A stretch of DNA of 64,000 bases from Oryzicola mucosus (GTDB lineage: Bacteria > Pseudomonadota > Alphaproteobacteria > Rhizobiales > Rhizobiaceae), in contig NZ_JACVVX010000005.1 of assembly GCF_014534685.1 (NCBI RefSeq), forward strand, positions 310,001 to 374,000, read 5' to 3'. Of this stretch, positions 1 to 9,259 are shown piece after piece. Both the position numbers and the translations under genes were made by a program. Position 1 is the first letter of the stretch, and the number at the start of each line of letters is the position of its first letter. Under the pieces are notes generated by a model that did no database searches, was not told the origin of the DNA, and was given only the letters and a program-made list of their open reading frames with translations.

Positions 1-1
1 C

Positions 2-916
2 CACATCGACGTCTGGGGCTGGCGCGGCATGGCTTTCGCCAAGCGCAAGCTGCCGCTGACCATAGGGGCTGAAGCCTCCGGCGAGGTCGATGCCATAGGG
101 CCCGGCGTGAGCGGCCTAGTACCCGGTCAACTCGTCTCGATCTATGGCGCCCGCACCTGCGGCCTCTGCAAAGCCTGCCGCGACGGCCGCGACAATCTCT
201 GCGAACATGTCGGCGGTGTGCACGGCTTCCATCTCGACGGCTTTGCGCAGGAAAAGATCAACCTGCCCGCTCGCCTTCTGGTCCCCGCGCCTCCCGGCGT
301 CGATGCCATCGGCGCAGCTGTCGCGCCGGTCACCTTCGGCACGGTCGAGCACATGCTGTTCGACAACGCAAAACTTCAGCCGGGCGAGACGATCCTCATC
401 CATGCCGGTGGCTCCGGTATCGGCAGCGCGGCGATCCAGTTGGCCAAAAAAATGGGCTGCACCGTCATCACCACGGTCGGTTCGGATGAGAAGATCGAGC
501 CGGCCAAGGCGCTGGGCGCCGATCACGTCATCAACTATCGCACCGACCGTTTCGAAGGCGTCGTCCGCAAGATCACCAAGAAGAAGGGGGTCGACGTGGT
601 CTTCGAGCATGTCGGCAAGGACACCTGGGCCGGATCGATGTTTTCGCTCAAGCGCGGCGGACGTCTCGTAACCTGCGGTTCGACGTCGGGCGTTTCGACA
701 GAAATCAACCTGATGATGCTGTTCCAGCAGCAGTTGAAGCTGCTCGGCTCCTTTGGCTGCCGGATGGAGAACATGGCCAACGCCATGCAGAAGATGGCCG
801 CAGGCCTTGTGCGTCCCGTGATCGACACCGAGGTCGATTTCCAGTCCATCGACGCCGCGTTGAAGCGCATGGAAGGCCGTGACGTGTTCGGCAAGATCAT
901 CCTGCATGTCGGCTGA
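2..916 (+). CDS. Zinc-type alcohol dehydrogenase/quinone oxidoreductase, adh2XL-like (5' end outside window)
   Basis: This is a medium-chain dehydrogenase/reductase whose frame is open from base 2, so the N-terminus lies before the window. Counting from the first internal Met at 29, a structural zinc-type cysteine set lies at residues 44, 47, 50 and 58 (CGLCKAC then C), and a nucleotide-binding loop GGSGIGSAA lies near residue 128. It ends 12 bases before the lauroyl-acyltransferase-like gene on the same strand. In rhizobia an adh of this type precedes lpxXL in the acpXL/fabXL cluster that makes and transfers the C28 acyl chain of lipid A. The family is clear. The role in very-long-chain acyl synthesis is inferred from position only, because acpXL and the fab genes would lie before the window. 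Confidence 0.8.
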   Translation, partial: HIDVWGWRGMAFAKRKLPLTIGAEASGEVDAIGPGVSGLVPGQLVSIYGARTCGLCKACRDGRDNLCEHVGGVHGFHLDGFAQEKINLPARLLVPAPPGVDAIGAAVAPVTFGTVEHMLFDNAKLQPGETILIHAGGSGIGSAAIQLAKKMGCTVITTVGSDEKIEPAKALGADHVINYRTDRFEGVVRKITKKKGVDVVFEHVGKDTWAGSMFSLKRGGRLVTCGSTSGVSTEINLMMLFQQQLKLLGSFGCRMENMANAMQKMAAGLVRPVIDTEVDFQSIDAALKRMEGRDVFGKIILHVG

Positions 917-928
917 TCCCACGCTGCG

Positions 929-1912
929 ATGAAAACCAGCGGTTTCACCTTCAAGGCAGCGAAGGCGCTGCGCCAGTTCAACTATTGGCTCATCGCGCAG
1001 GTAGCCTTCGTCTTCCTGAAACTGCTCCGGCTGTTCCCAGCCGACGCGGCTTTGAACTTCGCGGATAAAGCGGCGCGCAAGGTCGGTCCCTGGTTCGGCC
1101 GCCATCGCGTCGCCGTCGACAATCTGCGCAAGGCGTTTCCCGAGAAAGCGGAAGACGAAATACAGGCCATTGCCTCCGACATGTGGGGCAACATGGCGCG
1201 CCTTGGTGCGGAATACATTTTCCTGGATCAATTGTTCGACTTCGATGTCGACGCGCCGGGAAAAGGCCGCATCGAGGTGGTCGGCGCAGAGTATTTCGAC
1301 CGCATCGCCGGCGAGGCGGAGCCGCATATCATCTTCACAGGCCACCTCGGCAATTTCGAACTGCTGCCTATCGCGGCAGCGAGCTACGACATGCAGGTGA
1401 CCGCGCTGTTCCGTCCGCCAAACAACCCCTATCTGGCCGACTATATCCTGTCCAAGCGCACGAAAACGATGGGGTCGTTGCTGCCGTCGGTGCGTGGTGC
1501 CTCGTTTGCGCTCGCCAATATTCTCGACAAAGGCGGGAATGTCGGCATCCTGGTTGACCAGAAATTCAGCAAAGGCCTGCGCACGACCTTTTTTGGCCGC
1601 GAATGCGAGACCAATCCGGTGCTCGGCATGCTGGCACGGCACTACAAATGCGACGTCTATCCGGCGCGCTGTATCCGGCTGCCGAACAATCGCTATCGAC
1701 TGCAACTCGAGGAAAAGCTCGACCTGCCCCGCCGCACGGACGGTTCCGTTGACGTACATGCCACAACGCAGATGCTCAACGACACCGTGGAGCGCTGGGT
1801 GCGCGAGGATCCCGGCCAGTGGATGTGGTTTCATAAGCGTTGGCAGTTAAGCAACAATCCGCGCAAACGCGGGCGGTTCGCGCCTGAAACCGCAAAAGAT
1901 CGGAACACCTGA
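929..1912 (+). CDS. lpxXL: Lipid A biosynthesis acyltransferase, LpxXL-like (327 aa)
   Basis: This is a member of the LpxL/HtrB lysophospholipid acyltransferase superfamily, which adds a secondary acyl chain to lipid A at the inner membrane. The catalytic HX4E motif is His139 to Glu144 (GHLGNFE). A hydrophobic N-terminal segment at about residues 20-35 fits a membrane anchor, and the length of about 327 residues is normal. The ATG at 929 is 12 bases after the adh stop, so the two are probably co-transcribed. The preceding XL-type adh suggests LpxXL, the enzyme that transfers 27-hydroxyoctacosanoate from AcpXL, rather than a housekeeping LpxL. The family is certain; the XL assignment is inferred from context. 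Confidence 0.8.
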   Translation: MKTSGFTFKAAKALRQFNYWLIAQVAFVFLKLLRLFPADAALNFADKAARKVGPWFGRHRVAVDNLRKAFPEKAEDEIQAIASDMWGNMARLGAEYIFLDQLFDFDVDAPGKGRIEVVGAEYFDRIAGEAEPHIIFTGHLGNFELLPIAAASYDMQVTALFRPPNNPYLADYILSKRTKTMGSLLPSVRGASFALANILDKGGNVGILVDQKFSKGLRTTFFGRECETNPVLGMLARHYKCDVYPARCIRLPNNRYRLQLEEKLDLPRRTDGSVDVHATTQMLNDTVERWVREDPGQWMWFHKRWQLSNNPRKRGRFAPETAKDRNT

Positions 1913-2013
1913 TTCTCGCGAAGAGTTTATTAGGCTTTCCGCAACGAAAGCCGCATTTGCGTCGTTCCTTCATCACGAGAGGAAAGCCATCAAGGTATCC
2001 TGAAGGAACACCG

Positions 2014-2229
2014 ATGACCAACCAGACCGAAATCAAGACGACGAAAGCAGCGCATTCCCAGCTCTGGACGCCCTGGGGCGAACAGCCGGTTCCACGCACC
2101 GGCGAACGCTTCGCGCTGCTGCGCAAGCTTGCCGAACGCATGAAGCAGCTTCCAGATTCAGCCACACCGTGCAAAGCGGAGCTCAAACCGCGCCTATCCT
2201 ATCGCGCTATCCGCCATAGTAATTCATGA
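2014..2229 (+). CDS. Small hypothetical protein (71 aa)
   Basis: This short frame starts at ATG 2014 with an AAGGA ribosome-binding site 5 bases upstream. A longer in-frame reading from 1957 lacks such a site. The product is polar and basic, with a short amphipathic stretch (ERFALLRKLAERMKQL) and no signal peptide or membrane segment. I do not recognise the family. Its last 23 bases overlap the 3' end of the convergent DmsC-like gene. The good ribosome-binding site and position favour a real gene, but conservation could not be tested. Confidence 0.45.
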   Translation: MTNQTEIKTTKAAHSQLWTPWGEQPVPRTGERFALLRKLAERMKQLPDSATPCKAELKPRLSYRAIRHSNS

Positions 2230-3124
2230 CGGCGTGACGCGCTTCGGCGAAAAACAGCCAGCGTTCCACCAGCATGCCAAGCGCAAACCCAGCAACTGCA
2301 AGAGTGCACAGGGTCGCGGCCATCCAAGTGCCCGAGAGAGCCGCTATCGAAAGAAACAGGCAGGGTAAGACGCCGCCAGCGGCCGTCGCGAGGAGCGACA
2401 GTTTAGCCGCATGTTTCCGGGCGACCTTGTAACCCATTTCGCGGGTCAGATAGTTTTCATTGACATGCGGACGCTCGAACAGTCGAACTGTACCTATGGC
2501 GCCCAATCCCGTCGCTGAAGCCGGGGTTGAGATGGGTGACATGGTTCGCAATCGCTTCCACCACGCCCATTTGACGCCCCAGGCTGCTGCGAGGGCTACA
2601 GTCCCGGCCAATGCGATCCATTTGGACAGACCTTCACCCAGCGTTGCGAACGACGCAGCTAGAACGAGCCCGCCAGCCAGCGAAAACAATAGATAACATG
2701 CGGGCGTCAGAGGCGTGTTCCAGGCTTGGATTGCCCGCAGAGATGCATAGATCATCGCAGTGCAATAGACCGTGACCCCGCACATCGCAGCGCCGATCAG
2801 TCCAGTGATAGGCAGGCGCATGTCGTGGAACACACTTGCCCAGGCGGACGCCAGAAGCGGCATGAAGGTTGCGACAGCCATGACGCCTTCGCGCGACAGC
2901 CAGCTTGATCGCCACTGCGACAAGGCCCGCCAAGCGCGCTGCGGATTGCCAAGGTGCAGCGTCGACGCCAGAAGCCCACCGGCGATCAGCAGAATCGCTA
3001 AAACATGCGCGATTTTGGTGGATACAAGCGCGGGATCGAGCAATCCAAGCCCGAGCATTGCCGCAAGCCCGTAGCCGAGCCCGGACAGAGTCGTGAACAA
3101 AATGATGGATGATGCGGGATGCAT
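2207..3124 (-). CDS. soeC: DmsC/SoeC-type membrane anchor subunit (305 aa)
   Basis: This hydrophobic protein has about eight membrane segments along its whole length and belongs to the DmsC family of quinone-interacting anchors. It is the third gene of the operon at 2207-6763 and follows the iron-sulfur subunit by 31 bases. In such complexes the anchor passes electrons between the iron-sulfur subunit and the quinone pool in the inner membrane. The N-terminal hydrophobic stretch with LHLGNPQRAWRA is typical of the family. It is called SoeC because its partners look cytoplasmic. A DMSO-reductase-like anchor with another substrate cannot be excluded from sequence alone. Confidence 0.75.
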   Translation of the reverse strand: MHPASSIILFTTLSGLGYGLAAMLGLGLLDPALVSTKIAHVLAILLIAGGLLASTLHLGNPQRAWRALSQWRSSWLSREGVMAVATFMPLLASAWASVFHDMRLPITGLIGAAMCGVTVYCTAMIYASLRAIQAWNTPLTPACYLLFSLAGGLVLAASFATLGEGLSKWIALAGTVALAAAWGVKWAWWKRLRTMSPISTPASATGLGAIGTVRLFERPHVNENYLTREMGYKVARKHAAKLSLLATAAGGVLPCLFLSIAALSGTWMAATLCTLAVAGFALGMLVERWLFFAEARHAVMNYYGG

Positions 3125-3155
3125 TAAACGCAGAAAGCCTGTGGTACAACACTAC

Positions 3156-3917
3156 TCATATCCGGTCCAAGACCCCGTCCAGCCACGCGAAAAACCCCTT
3201 GGCGCCGTCGCTGTTTTCAGCGAGCGGCATCGCTTTGTCGGCCAGCCGGTCGCGCGGGCGCGGCGGCAGATATTTGTTGACCGGACGCGTGCCCTGCTCC
3301 GGCATCAGATCGAACCCGCCGCGTTCGGCAACCAGAATCGAAACATTGGACCCAGGATCGGATAAATCGCCATAGTGCCGCGCATTGGCGGGACATGTGC
3401 GCACGCAGGACGGCACGCGGTCGACCTCCGCCAGCGTCTCGTTATAGATGCGGTCGACGCACAGAGTGCATTTCTTCATCACACCTGCGGCCAGATCCAT
3501 CTCGCGCGCGCCATACGCGCATGACCACGCGCACAAGCCGCAACCGATGCACTTGTCCTCGTCCACCAGGACGATTCCATCTTCCTCGCGCTTGTAGGAA
3601 GCGCCGGTCGGACACACGGTGACGCAAGGCGCGTCGTCGCAATGCAGGCAGGATTTCGGGAAATGCACGATCCGCGCATCGCCCGCCTCACCGACGATCT
3701 CACCGCCTTCGGGTACGATTTCGAATGTATGAATACGGTTGAGGAACGTGCCGGTGACATCCGCGCCATAGGGATCCTGATCCGACAGCGCAGAACCATA
3801 CCCCCCGGTGTTCCACTCCTTGCAGCTTATGACGCAGGCATGGCAGCCGACGCAGACATCGAGATCAATGACCAGCCCAAGTTTCTTCGGCGGAGGCGCG
3901 GAGGGCAGCAAAGTCAT
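3156..3917 (-). CDS. soeB: Four-cluster ferredoxin-like electron transfer subunit, SoeB/DmsB type (253 aa)
   Basis: This protein has four cysteine sets for [4Fe-4S] clusters: Cys22, 25, 28 and 32 (CVGCHACVISC), then CLHCDDAPCVTVCP, CIGCGLCAWSC, and a split set CTLC...CVRTCP. It carries electrons between the molybdenum subunit and the membrane anchor. The ATG at 3917 overlaps the upstream stop as ATGA, a 4-base overlap that indicates translational coupling. A longer reading to 4220 lies inside the upstream gene and was rejected. No Tat or Sec signal is visible, in line with a cytoplasmic complex. Confidence 0.85.
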   Translation of the reverse strand: MTLLPSAPPPKKLGLVIDLDVCVGCHACVISCKEWNTGGYGSALSDQDPYGADVTGTFLNRIHTFEIVPEGGEIVGEAGDARIVHFPKSCLHCDDAPCVTVCPTGASYKREEDGIVLVDEDKCIGCGLCAWSCAYGAREMDLAAGVMKKCTLCVDRIYNETLAEVDRVPSCVRTCPANARHYGDLSDPGSNVSILVAERGGFDLMPEQGTRPVNKYLPPRPRDRLADKAMPLAENSDGAKGFFAWLDGVLDRI

Positions 3918-6763
3918 TTCGCCCACTCCTGCCCGTAGCGCAGTTCCGCCGGCACCGTTGGCGGCTGCCCCGGCCTCTCGGCATCGGCAAAATGCGGCTC
4001 GGAGACCGCGCCGGGCTCCGCCTTTTCGATGCGCACGCGCAGATCGTACCAGGCCGCCTGTCCGGTCACCGGATCGGAGTTGGACCAGCGCAGACCATCT
4101 CCACGCGGAGGAAGAAGTTCGTGGATCAAGTGATTCATCAGAAAGCCTTTTTGGGCCTCGGGCGCATCCCTGTCGAGCGCCCAGGCGCCACCGCGTTTGC
4201 CGATGGCGTTCCAAGTCCACATCGTGTTGGCGTTGAGCGCTTCCATGCGCGCGACCGGCACCTTGATGCGACCGTGATGGGAGATGACCCAGGCCCAGTC
4301 GCCATCGACAAGGCCTTGCGCATCGCAGATCTGGCCGGGCACGTAGAGCACGTTTTTGGTGTGTATCTGCCTCAGCCAGGCGTTCATCGAACCCCAGGAA
4401 TGGTACATCGCCGCCGGACGCTGGGTGATGGCGTGATAGGGAAAGTCGCCTGCGCTCACTGCCGCCTCCTCGAAGGGCTGATACCAGTCCGGCAGCGGAT
4501 CGAACGTGTCGAGGATGCGCTGCCGGTGGGCTTCCGGCGCAAGCGGCGCGCGGACGCCTTCCGCCGACAAGCGGAACTTTTGCAGCGTCTCCTGATAGAG
4601 CTGGAACGTCACCGGCTGGGGGGTGTCGAAGAATCCCATCTTCACGGCGAAATCCTGATAGGCGCGGTTGGCGTGCTTGTAGAACTGCGCCTCCAGCGGA
4701 ATATGCGCCGAGAAGAACGAGCCGTTCTCGATGTAGCGCTTCAGCTGATCCTTGTTGATCGCTCCGCGTCCTGTCCGGTCGCCGTCGCTGCCGCGAAAAC
4801 CGGCCAACGGCCCGATGCCCGGCCGTCGTTCGTGGCGAACGATATAGTCGGCATAGTCTTCGTACAGCGCCTTGCCACGATGGTCGACGAAGCCCGGCAG
4901 TTTGAGCCGCGCGCCCAGATCGAGCAGCACTGTCTGGAAGGCACGAACGTCACGGTCGGGCTTCACTACCGGCCAGCGGATCGCATCCTGAACGGCGTCC
5001 GGCTCAGAGATCGGTCGGTCGAGCAACGAAATGCAGTCGTGGCGCTCGAGATAGGTCGTGTCGGGCAGGACGAGATCGGCATAATTGACCATCTCCGACG
5101 CATAGGCATCGGAATAGATGATCTTCGGGATGCGGTACTCGCCGGTCGCCTCGTCCTTGTCCTCCAGCATCTTGATGACGCCGGCGGTGTTCATCGACGA
5201 GTTCCAGGCCATGTTCGCCATGTAGAGGAACAGCACGTCGATCGGATACGGATCGCCCGCATGGGCATTGGCGATCACCATATGCATCATGCCGTGGGCG
5301 GAAATCGGCGCATCCCACGAAAACGCCTTGTCGATGCGCAAAGGTTTGCCGTCCTCATCGACGAGCAAATCTTCCGGGCCGCGAGGGAAACCGAGATGCG
5401 GCCCCGACAGCGGCTTGTTGGAGCCGAAATGCTCCGCCTTGCCATGTGGGGACGGATGCGCGGCGACAGGCTTCGGATAAGGCGGTTCGAACCGGAAGCC
5501 GCCGGGGCAATCCACGGCGCCGATCAAAACCTGCAGCATGTGAAGGGCGCGCACGGTCTGGAAACCGTTGGAATGCGCCGAAAGCCCACGCATGGCGTGG
5601 AAAGACACCGGCCGCCCGACAAACCCGTCGTGCCTCTGCCCATTCATATCGGTCCACGGCTGGTCGACGACGATTGCCTCATCGAAAGCGACGCGCCCGA
5701 TCTCGGCGGCAAGTCCACGGATCGTCTCGGCTGAGACACCCGTGCTTTCCGCCACGGCTTCCGGGGCATATTGCTTGTCGAGATACTTTTCCGCCAGAAG
5801 CGTGAATGATGGTACCGCATGACGTCCATCCGGCAGTTGCACTCGCCCGGAAAGACTCGGGCGTGCGCCTTGCCGACCAACAGGCACGACCTGTTCGGTC
5901 ACCGTCTCGTAAATCAGTGCATTCCCGTCGCCATCGCGCGCAAACAGCCCATGGTCGGCCTCGCCCGGCGCATCGATCACCAGCCAGGGCGCGTTGGAAT
6001 AACGCACGAGATAATCGACATCGATCCGCCGCGCCTTCAGCAGTTCGTGCACGACCGACAGGATCAGAAGACCGTCGGTGCCAGGCCGGATGCCGATCCA
6101 GTTGTCTGCCACCGCGGAGTAGCCGGTGCGGACGGGATTGACCGAAACGAAGCGCGCACCGCGCTTCTTGAGCTTGGCGATGCCCATCTTGATCGGATTG
6201 GAATCATGGTCCTCGGCCACCCCGAACATGACGAACAGCTTGGTCCGGTCCCAATCCGGCGCGCCGAACTCCCAAAACGCGCCCCCGATTGTCATGATGC
6301 CGGCCGCCGCCATGTTGACGGAGCAGAACCCGCCATGCGCGGCATAATTGGGTGTACCGAACTGCTGCGCCCAGAAGCCGGTCAAGGATTGTGATTGGTC
6401 ACGCCCGGTGAAGAACGCTAGTTTCTTCGGGTCCGCCTGCCTGACCGGGTCGAGCCATTCGACGGCGAGCTTAAGCGCTTCGTCCCAGGAAATCTCCTTG
6501 AACTCCCCCGATCCACGCGGGCCGGTGCGCAACAGCGGCGCGCGCAGCCGTGCCGGCGAATAATGCTGCATGATGCCCGCCGAGCCCTTGGCGCAGAGCA
6601 CCCCCCGATTCACCGGATGGTCGCGGTTCCCCTCGATGTAGCGAATCTTGCCGTCCTTCAGATGGACGTCTATGCCGCAGCGGCAGGCGCACATATAGCA
6701 GGTGGTCTTACGGACCTCGTCGCCGACGGGCTCGGAAAGGGCTACGCGGGACTCGAACCTCAT
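3914..6763 (-). CDS. soeA: Molybdopterin oxidoreductase catalytic subunit, SoeA-like (949 aa)
   Basis: This is the large subunit of a DMSO-reductase-superfamily enzyme. An N-terminal [4Fe-4S] site uses Cys22, 25, 29 and 57, and the likely molybdenum ligand is Cys147 in GGFCSVN. A Cys ligand fits the PhsA/PsrA/SoeA branch better than DmsA, which uses Ser. The start at 6763 has GGAG 8 bases upstream; a longer reading to 6844 lacks support. There is no twin-arginine signal peptide, so the enzyme should be cytoplasmic, as reported for SoeA sulfite dehydrogenases and unlike periplasmic DmsA or PhsA. With the B and C subunits it would oxidise sulfite to sulfate and reduce quinone. The family is certain; the substrate is inferred. 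Confidence 0.75.
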   Translation of the reverse strand: MRFESRVALSEPVGDEVRKTTCYMCACRCGIDVHLKDGKIRYIEGNRDHPVNRGVLCAKGSAGIMQHYSPARLRAPLLRTGPRGSGEFKEISWDEALKLAVEWLDPVRQADPKKLAFFTGRDQSQSLTGFWAQQFGTPNYAAHGGFCSVNMAAAGIMTIGGAFWEFGAPDWDRTKLFVMFGVAEDHDSNPIKMGIAKLKKRGARFVSVNPVRTGYSAVADNWIGIRPGTDGLLILSVVHELLKARRIDVDYLVRYSNAPWLVIDAPGEADHGLFARDGDGNALIYETVTEQVVPVGRQGARPSLSGRVQLPDGRHAVPSFTLLAEKYLDKQYAPEAVAESTGVSAETIRGLAAEIGRVAFDEAIVVDQPWTDMNGQRHDGFVGRPVSFHAMRGLSAHSNGFQTVRALHMLQVLIGAVDCPGGFRFEPPYPKPVAAHPSPHGKAEHFGSNKPLSGPHLGFPRGPEDLLVDEDGKPLRIDKAFSWDAPISAHGMMHMVIANAHAGDPYPIDVLFLYMANMAWNSSMNTAGVIKMLEDKDEATGEYRIPKIIYSDAYASEMVNYADLVLPDTTYLERHDCISLLDRPISEPDAVQDAIRWPVVKPDRDVRAFQTVLLDLGARLKLPGFVDHRGKALYEDYADYIVRHERRPGIGPLAGFRGSDGDRTGRGAINKDQLKRYIENGSFFSAHIPLEAQFYKHANRAYQDFAVKMGFFDTPQPVTFQLYQETLQKFRLSAEGVRAPLAPEAHRQRILDTFDPLPDWYQPFEEAAVSAGDFPYHAITQRPAAMYHSWGSMNAWLRQIHTKNVLYVPGQICDAQGLVDGDWAWVISHHGRIKVPVARMEALNANTMWTWNAIGKRGGAWALDRDAPEAQKGFLMNHLIHELLPPRGDGLRWSNSDPVTGQAAWYDLRVRIEKAEPGAVSEPHFADAERPGQPPTVPAELRYGQEWAK

Positions 6764-6972
6764 AGGCAATGCTCCATGCGCAAAACCTATCGGCGCGCGA
6801 GCCGGAAGGAAATAGCAGCAGCGCCGGTTCATAAGACAAGACATGAAATATTGAATTGTCAGGCAATACGAGCATGCCCGAAATGCAAAACTTCCCCTTT
6901 TTGGGACGTGGTTCTACCCAATGTCACAAACGAGCGAATATGAGCGATTCGCGGAGAGCGGCTGAAACCCTT

Positions 6973-7401
6973 TCAGTTCACGATGATCCGGGTTTTATCG
7001 GCTCCCACATCCCGCACCAGCGTATAGAATTTCTGTGCATTGGCCGTATTCAGCCGAACACAGCCATGCGAGGCAGGCGTGCCGAGCCGCTTCACCGCGC
7101 TTGTACCGTGAATGGCGTAGCCGCCATGGTAGAACACTGAATAGGGCATCGGTGCATTGTCGTATTTCCGCGAATACCACATCTTGTGCATGCGGGTCGG
7201 CCGCCAGGCGCCACGCGGCGTGACATAGCCCTTTCGGGCGGTGGAAACCTTCCAACTGTAGATCAGCCGGCCTCCTTGCGTGACCGTCATGGTCTGGCTG
7301 CCGATATCGACGCGAGCGACCAGAACGTCGGCCAGGCTTACTGCCGGCTCAGAAAAAACCAGCGCCAGACCAGCGGCGGCGATGAGAAGCGACTTCCTCA
7401 T
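6973..7401 (-). CDS. L,D-transpeptidase, YkuD domain, exported (142 aa)
   Basis: This small secreted protein has an N-terminal signal peptide of about 24 residues followed directly by a YkuD catalytic domain. The active-site motif is visible: His98 in AIHGT, then SHGCVRL with the nucleophile Cys114. It should form 3-3 peptidoglycan cross-links or attach proteins to peptidoglycan in the periplasm. At 142 residues it is among the shorter members, with no LysM or other binding domain. It lies 209 bases from soeA on the same strand and is probably a separate transcription unit. Confidence 0.88.
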   Translation of the reverse strand: MRKSLLIAAAGLALVFSEPAVSLADVLVARVDIGSQTMTVTQGGRLIYSWKVSTARKGYVTPRGAWRPTRMHKMWYSRKYDNAPMPYSVFYHGGYAIHGTSAVKRLGTPASHGCVRLNTANAQKFYTLVRDVGADKTRIIVN

Positions 7402-7687
7402 GTCTACTACCCCTCCTTAGTACCTGCACAAGGATGTCCTTGAGGGATGAAATTTCGGTGAATAAATAAGGATCAGCAACGGGATCTATTCTAGCGACGA
7501 CTTATAAGCGCGTACAACTTAACGTGATGTTGTCTTGCCGCAAGCTTACGCGCCATGTCTTGAGCCCGCCTGCGGCTTTTCAAATCGATTTTCCACCCAA
7601 GCTTGTGAGCGCGTGCAACAATGCGCATTTACTCATTGGGCAAATCGCGCTTCTATCCGCCGCCATTGACGAGCGGGAGATTACGGC

Positions 7688-9169
7688 ATGAAGACTATCG
7701 GGAGACTGACGGCTGTAGGCTTGCTGGCCGTAGCCATAAGCGGTCCTGCCTGGGCCGCGCGGACCGATCTCGTGCTCGCCATGCCGCTTGAGCCGCCGCA
7801 CCTCGACCCCACGGCGAGTGCTGCCGCTGCCATCGACGAAGTGTTTTACGCCAATGTCTTCGAGGGGCTGACCCGCATTGGCGAGCGCGGCGAGGTACTG
7901 CCCGGTCTCGCCGAAAGCTGGACGATTTCCGACGACGGCAAAATCTACACCTTCAAGCTCCATTCCGGCGTGAAATATCATGACGGCACCGATTTCGACG
8001 CGAGCGACGTCAAATTCTCCCTCGACCGCGCCCGCGGCGAAAAATCGGTCAATGCTCAGAAGGCCCTCTTCTCGGCAATCGACACCGTCGAAGTGGTCGA
8101 TCCGCTGACGGTAAAGGTTATGCTCAAGCAGCCGCAGGGCTCTTTTCTCTACAACATGGCATGGGGTGATGCGGTGATCGTCGCGCCCGAATCGGCCGAC
8201 ACCAACAAGGAAAAGCCGATCGGCACCGGCCCGTTCAAGTTCCAGAACTGGGCCAAGGGATCGTCGATCACACTGGTGAAAGCCGACGGGTATTGGGGCT
8301 CCCCGATTTTCCTCAACAAGGCCGAAGTCCGCTTCATCCCCGATGCGGCAGCGGCGATCCCCGCTCTCTTGTCCGGCGACGTCCAGGCGCTGCCGAATTT
8401 TCCGCTGGGCGATGCCCTGCCCCAGGTTCAGGCTGATCCGCGCTTCAAGGTCGTCATCGGCTCGACCGAAGGCGAAACGGTGCTGGCCACCAACAACAAG
8501 CGTCCGCCCTTCGACAATCTCAAAGTGCGCCAGGCGATTGCCCATGCACTCGACCGCAAGGCCATTATCGACGGTGCGACCGGTGGGCTCGGCACACCGA
8601 TCGGCTCGCACTTCGCGCCGCACAACCCCGCTTATGTCGATCTCACCGGCACCTACCCCTACGATCCGGCAAAGGCCAGGGAAGTTCTCAAGGAAGCCGG
8701 CCATCCCAATGGCTTCAAGGCGACGCTGAAACTGCCGCCTGTCGGCTATGCGCGTCTCGGCGGCGAGATTATAGCCTCGCAACTGCGCGAGGTCGGCATC
8801 GATCTGCAGATCATACCGGTCGAATGGCCGGTCTGGCTGAAGACCGTCTTCACAGACAAGGACTACGACCTCTCCATCGTCGCCCACACCGAGCCGAACG
8901 ACATCGATATCTACGGCCGCAAGGACTATTACTTCCAGTACGACAACCCCGCCTTCGATAAGGTCATCGCCGATCTCAACCTGACCTCGGACGAAACCAA
9001 GCGCACAGAACTCTACAAGCAGGCGCAGAAGATCCTGGCCGAAGATGCGGTCAACGGCTTCCTCTTCGAATTGCCCAAGATCGGCATCTGGGATGCCAAG
9101 ATCGAAGGCCTGTGGCAGAATTCGCCGATCCAGGCCAACGACCTCACCAAGGTGAAATGGGTGGAGTGA
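7688..9169 (+). CDS. ABC transporter substrate-binding protein, family 5 (493 aa)
   Basis: This is a periplasmic solute-binding protein of the peptide/nickel/opine type (SBP_bac_5). A Sec signal peptide covers about residues 1-23 and ends WAA. The mature part shows family features such as LAESWTISDDGKIYTFKLHSG and the KVRQAIAHALDRKAII segment. It is the first gene of the transporter set 7688-12894 with two permeases and a fused ATPase. The ligand cannot be read from sequence; family members bind peptides, nickel complexes, opines or glutathione. A 295-base gap containing a palindromic repeat separates it from the first permease. Confidence 0.88.
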   Translation: MKTIGRLTAVGLLAVAISGPAWAARTDLVLAMPLEPPHLDPTASAAAAIDEVFYANVFEGLTRIGERGEVLPGLAESWTISDDGKIYTFKLHSGVKYHDGTDFDASDVKFSLDRARGEKSVNAQKALFSAIDTVEVVDPLTVKVMLKQPQGSFLYNMAWGDAVIVAPESADTNKEKPIGTGPFKFQNWAKGSSITLVKADGYWGSPIFLNKAEVRFIPDAAAAIPALLSGDVQALPNFPLGDALPQVQADPRFKVVIGSTEGETVLATNNKRPPFDNLKVRQAIAHALDRKAIIDGATGGLGTPIGSHFAPHNPAYVDLTGTYPYDPAKAREVLKEAGHPNGFKATLKLPPVGYARLGGEIIASQLREVGIDLQIIPVEWPVWLKTVFTDKDYDLSIVAHTEPNDIDIYGRKDYYFQYDNPAFDKVIADLNLTSDETKRTELYKQAQKILAEDAVNGFLFELPKIGIWDAKIEGLWQNSPIQANDLTKVKWVE

Positions 9170-9259
9170 GCTTGGAAAGCTTCTGGTTTCAAGGGGAGCC
9201 CCGCCGACGCCTTGATCAGATTTTCGCGCAGTCGCTGACAGGAAAAGCCGTGCAGCATT

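Noticed and set aside
116-1834. A 572-codon open frame on the minus strand, and similar long antisense frames at 7580-9304, 28610-30184, 59051-60688 and 61980-63164.
   Set aside because: Each lies fully opposite a well-recognised gene and encodes low-complexity, Arg/His/Asp-rich text without domains. High GC at third codon positions creates such frames.
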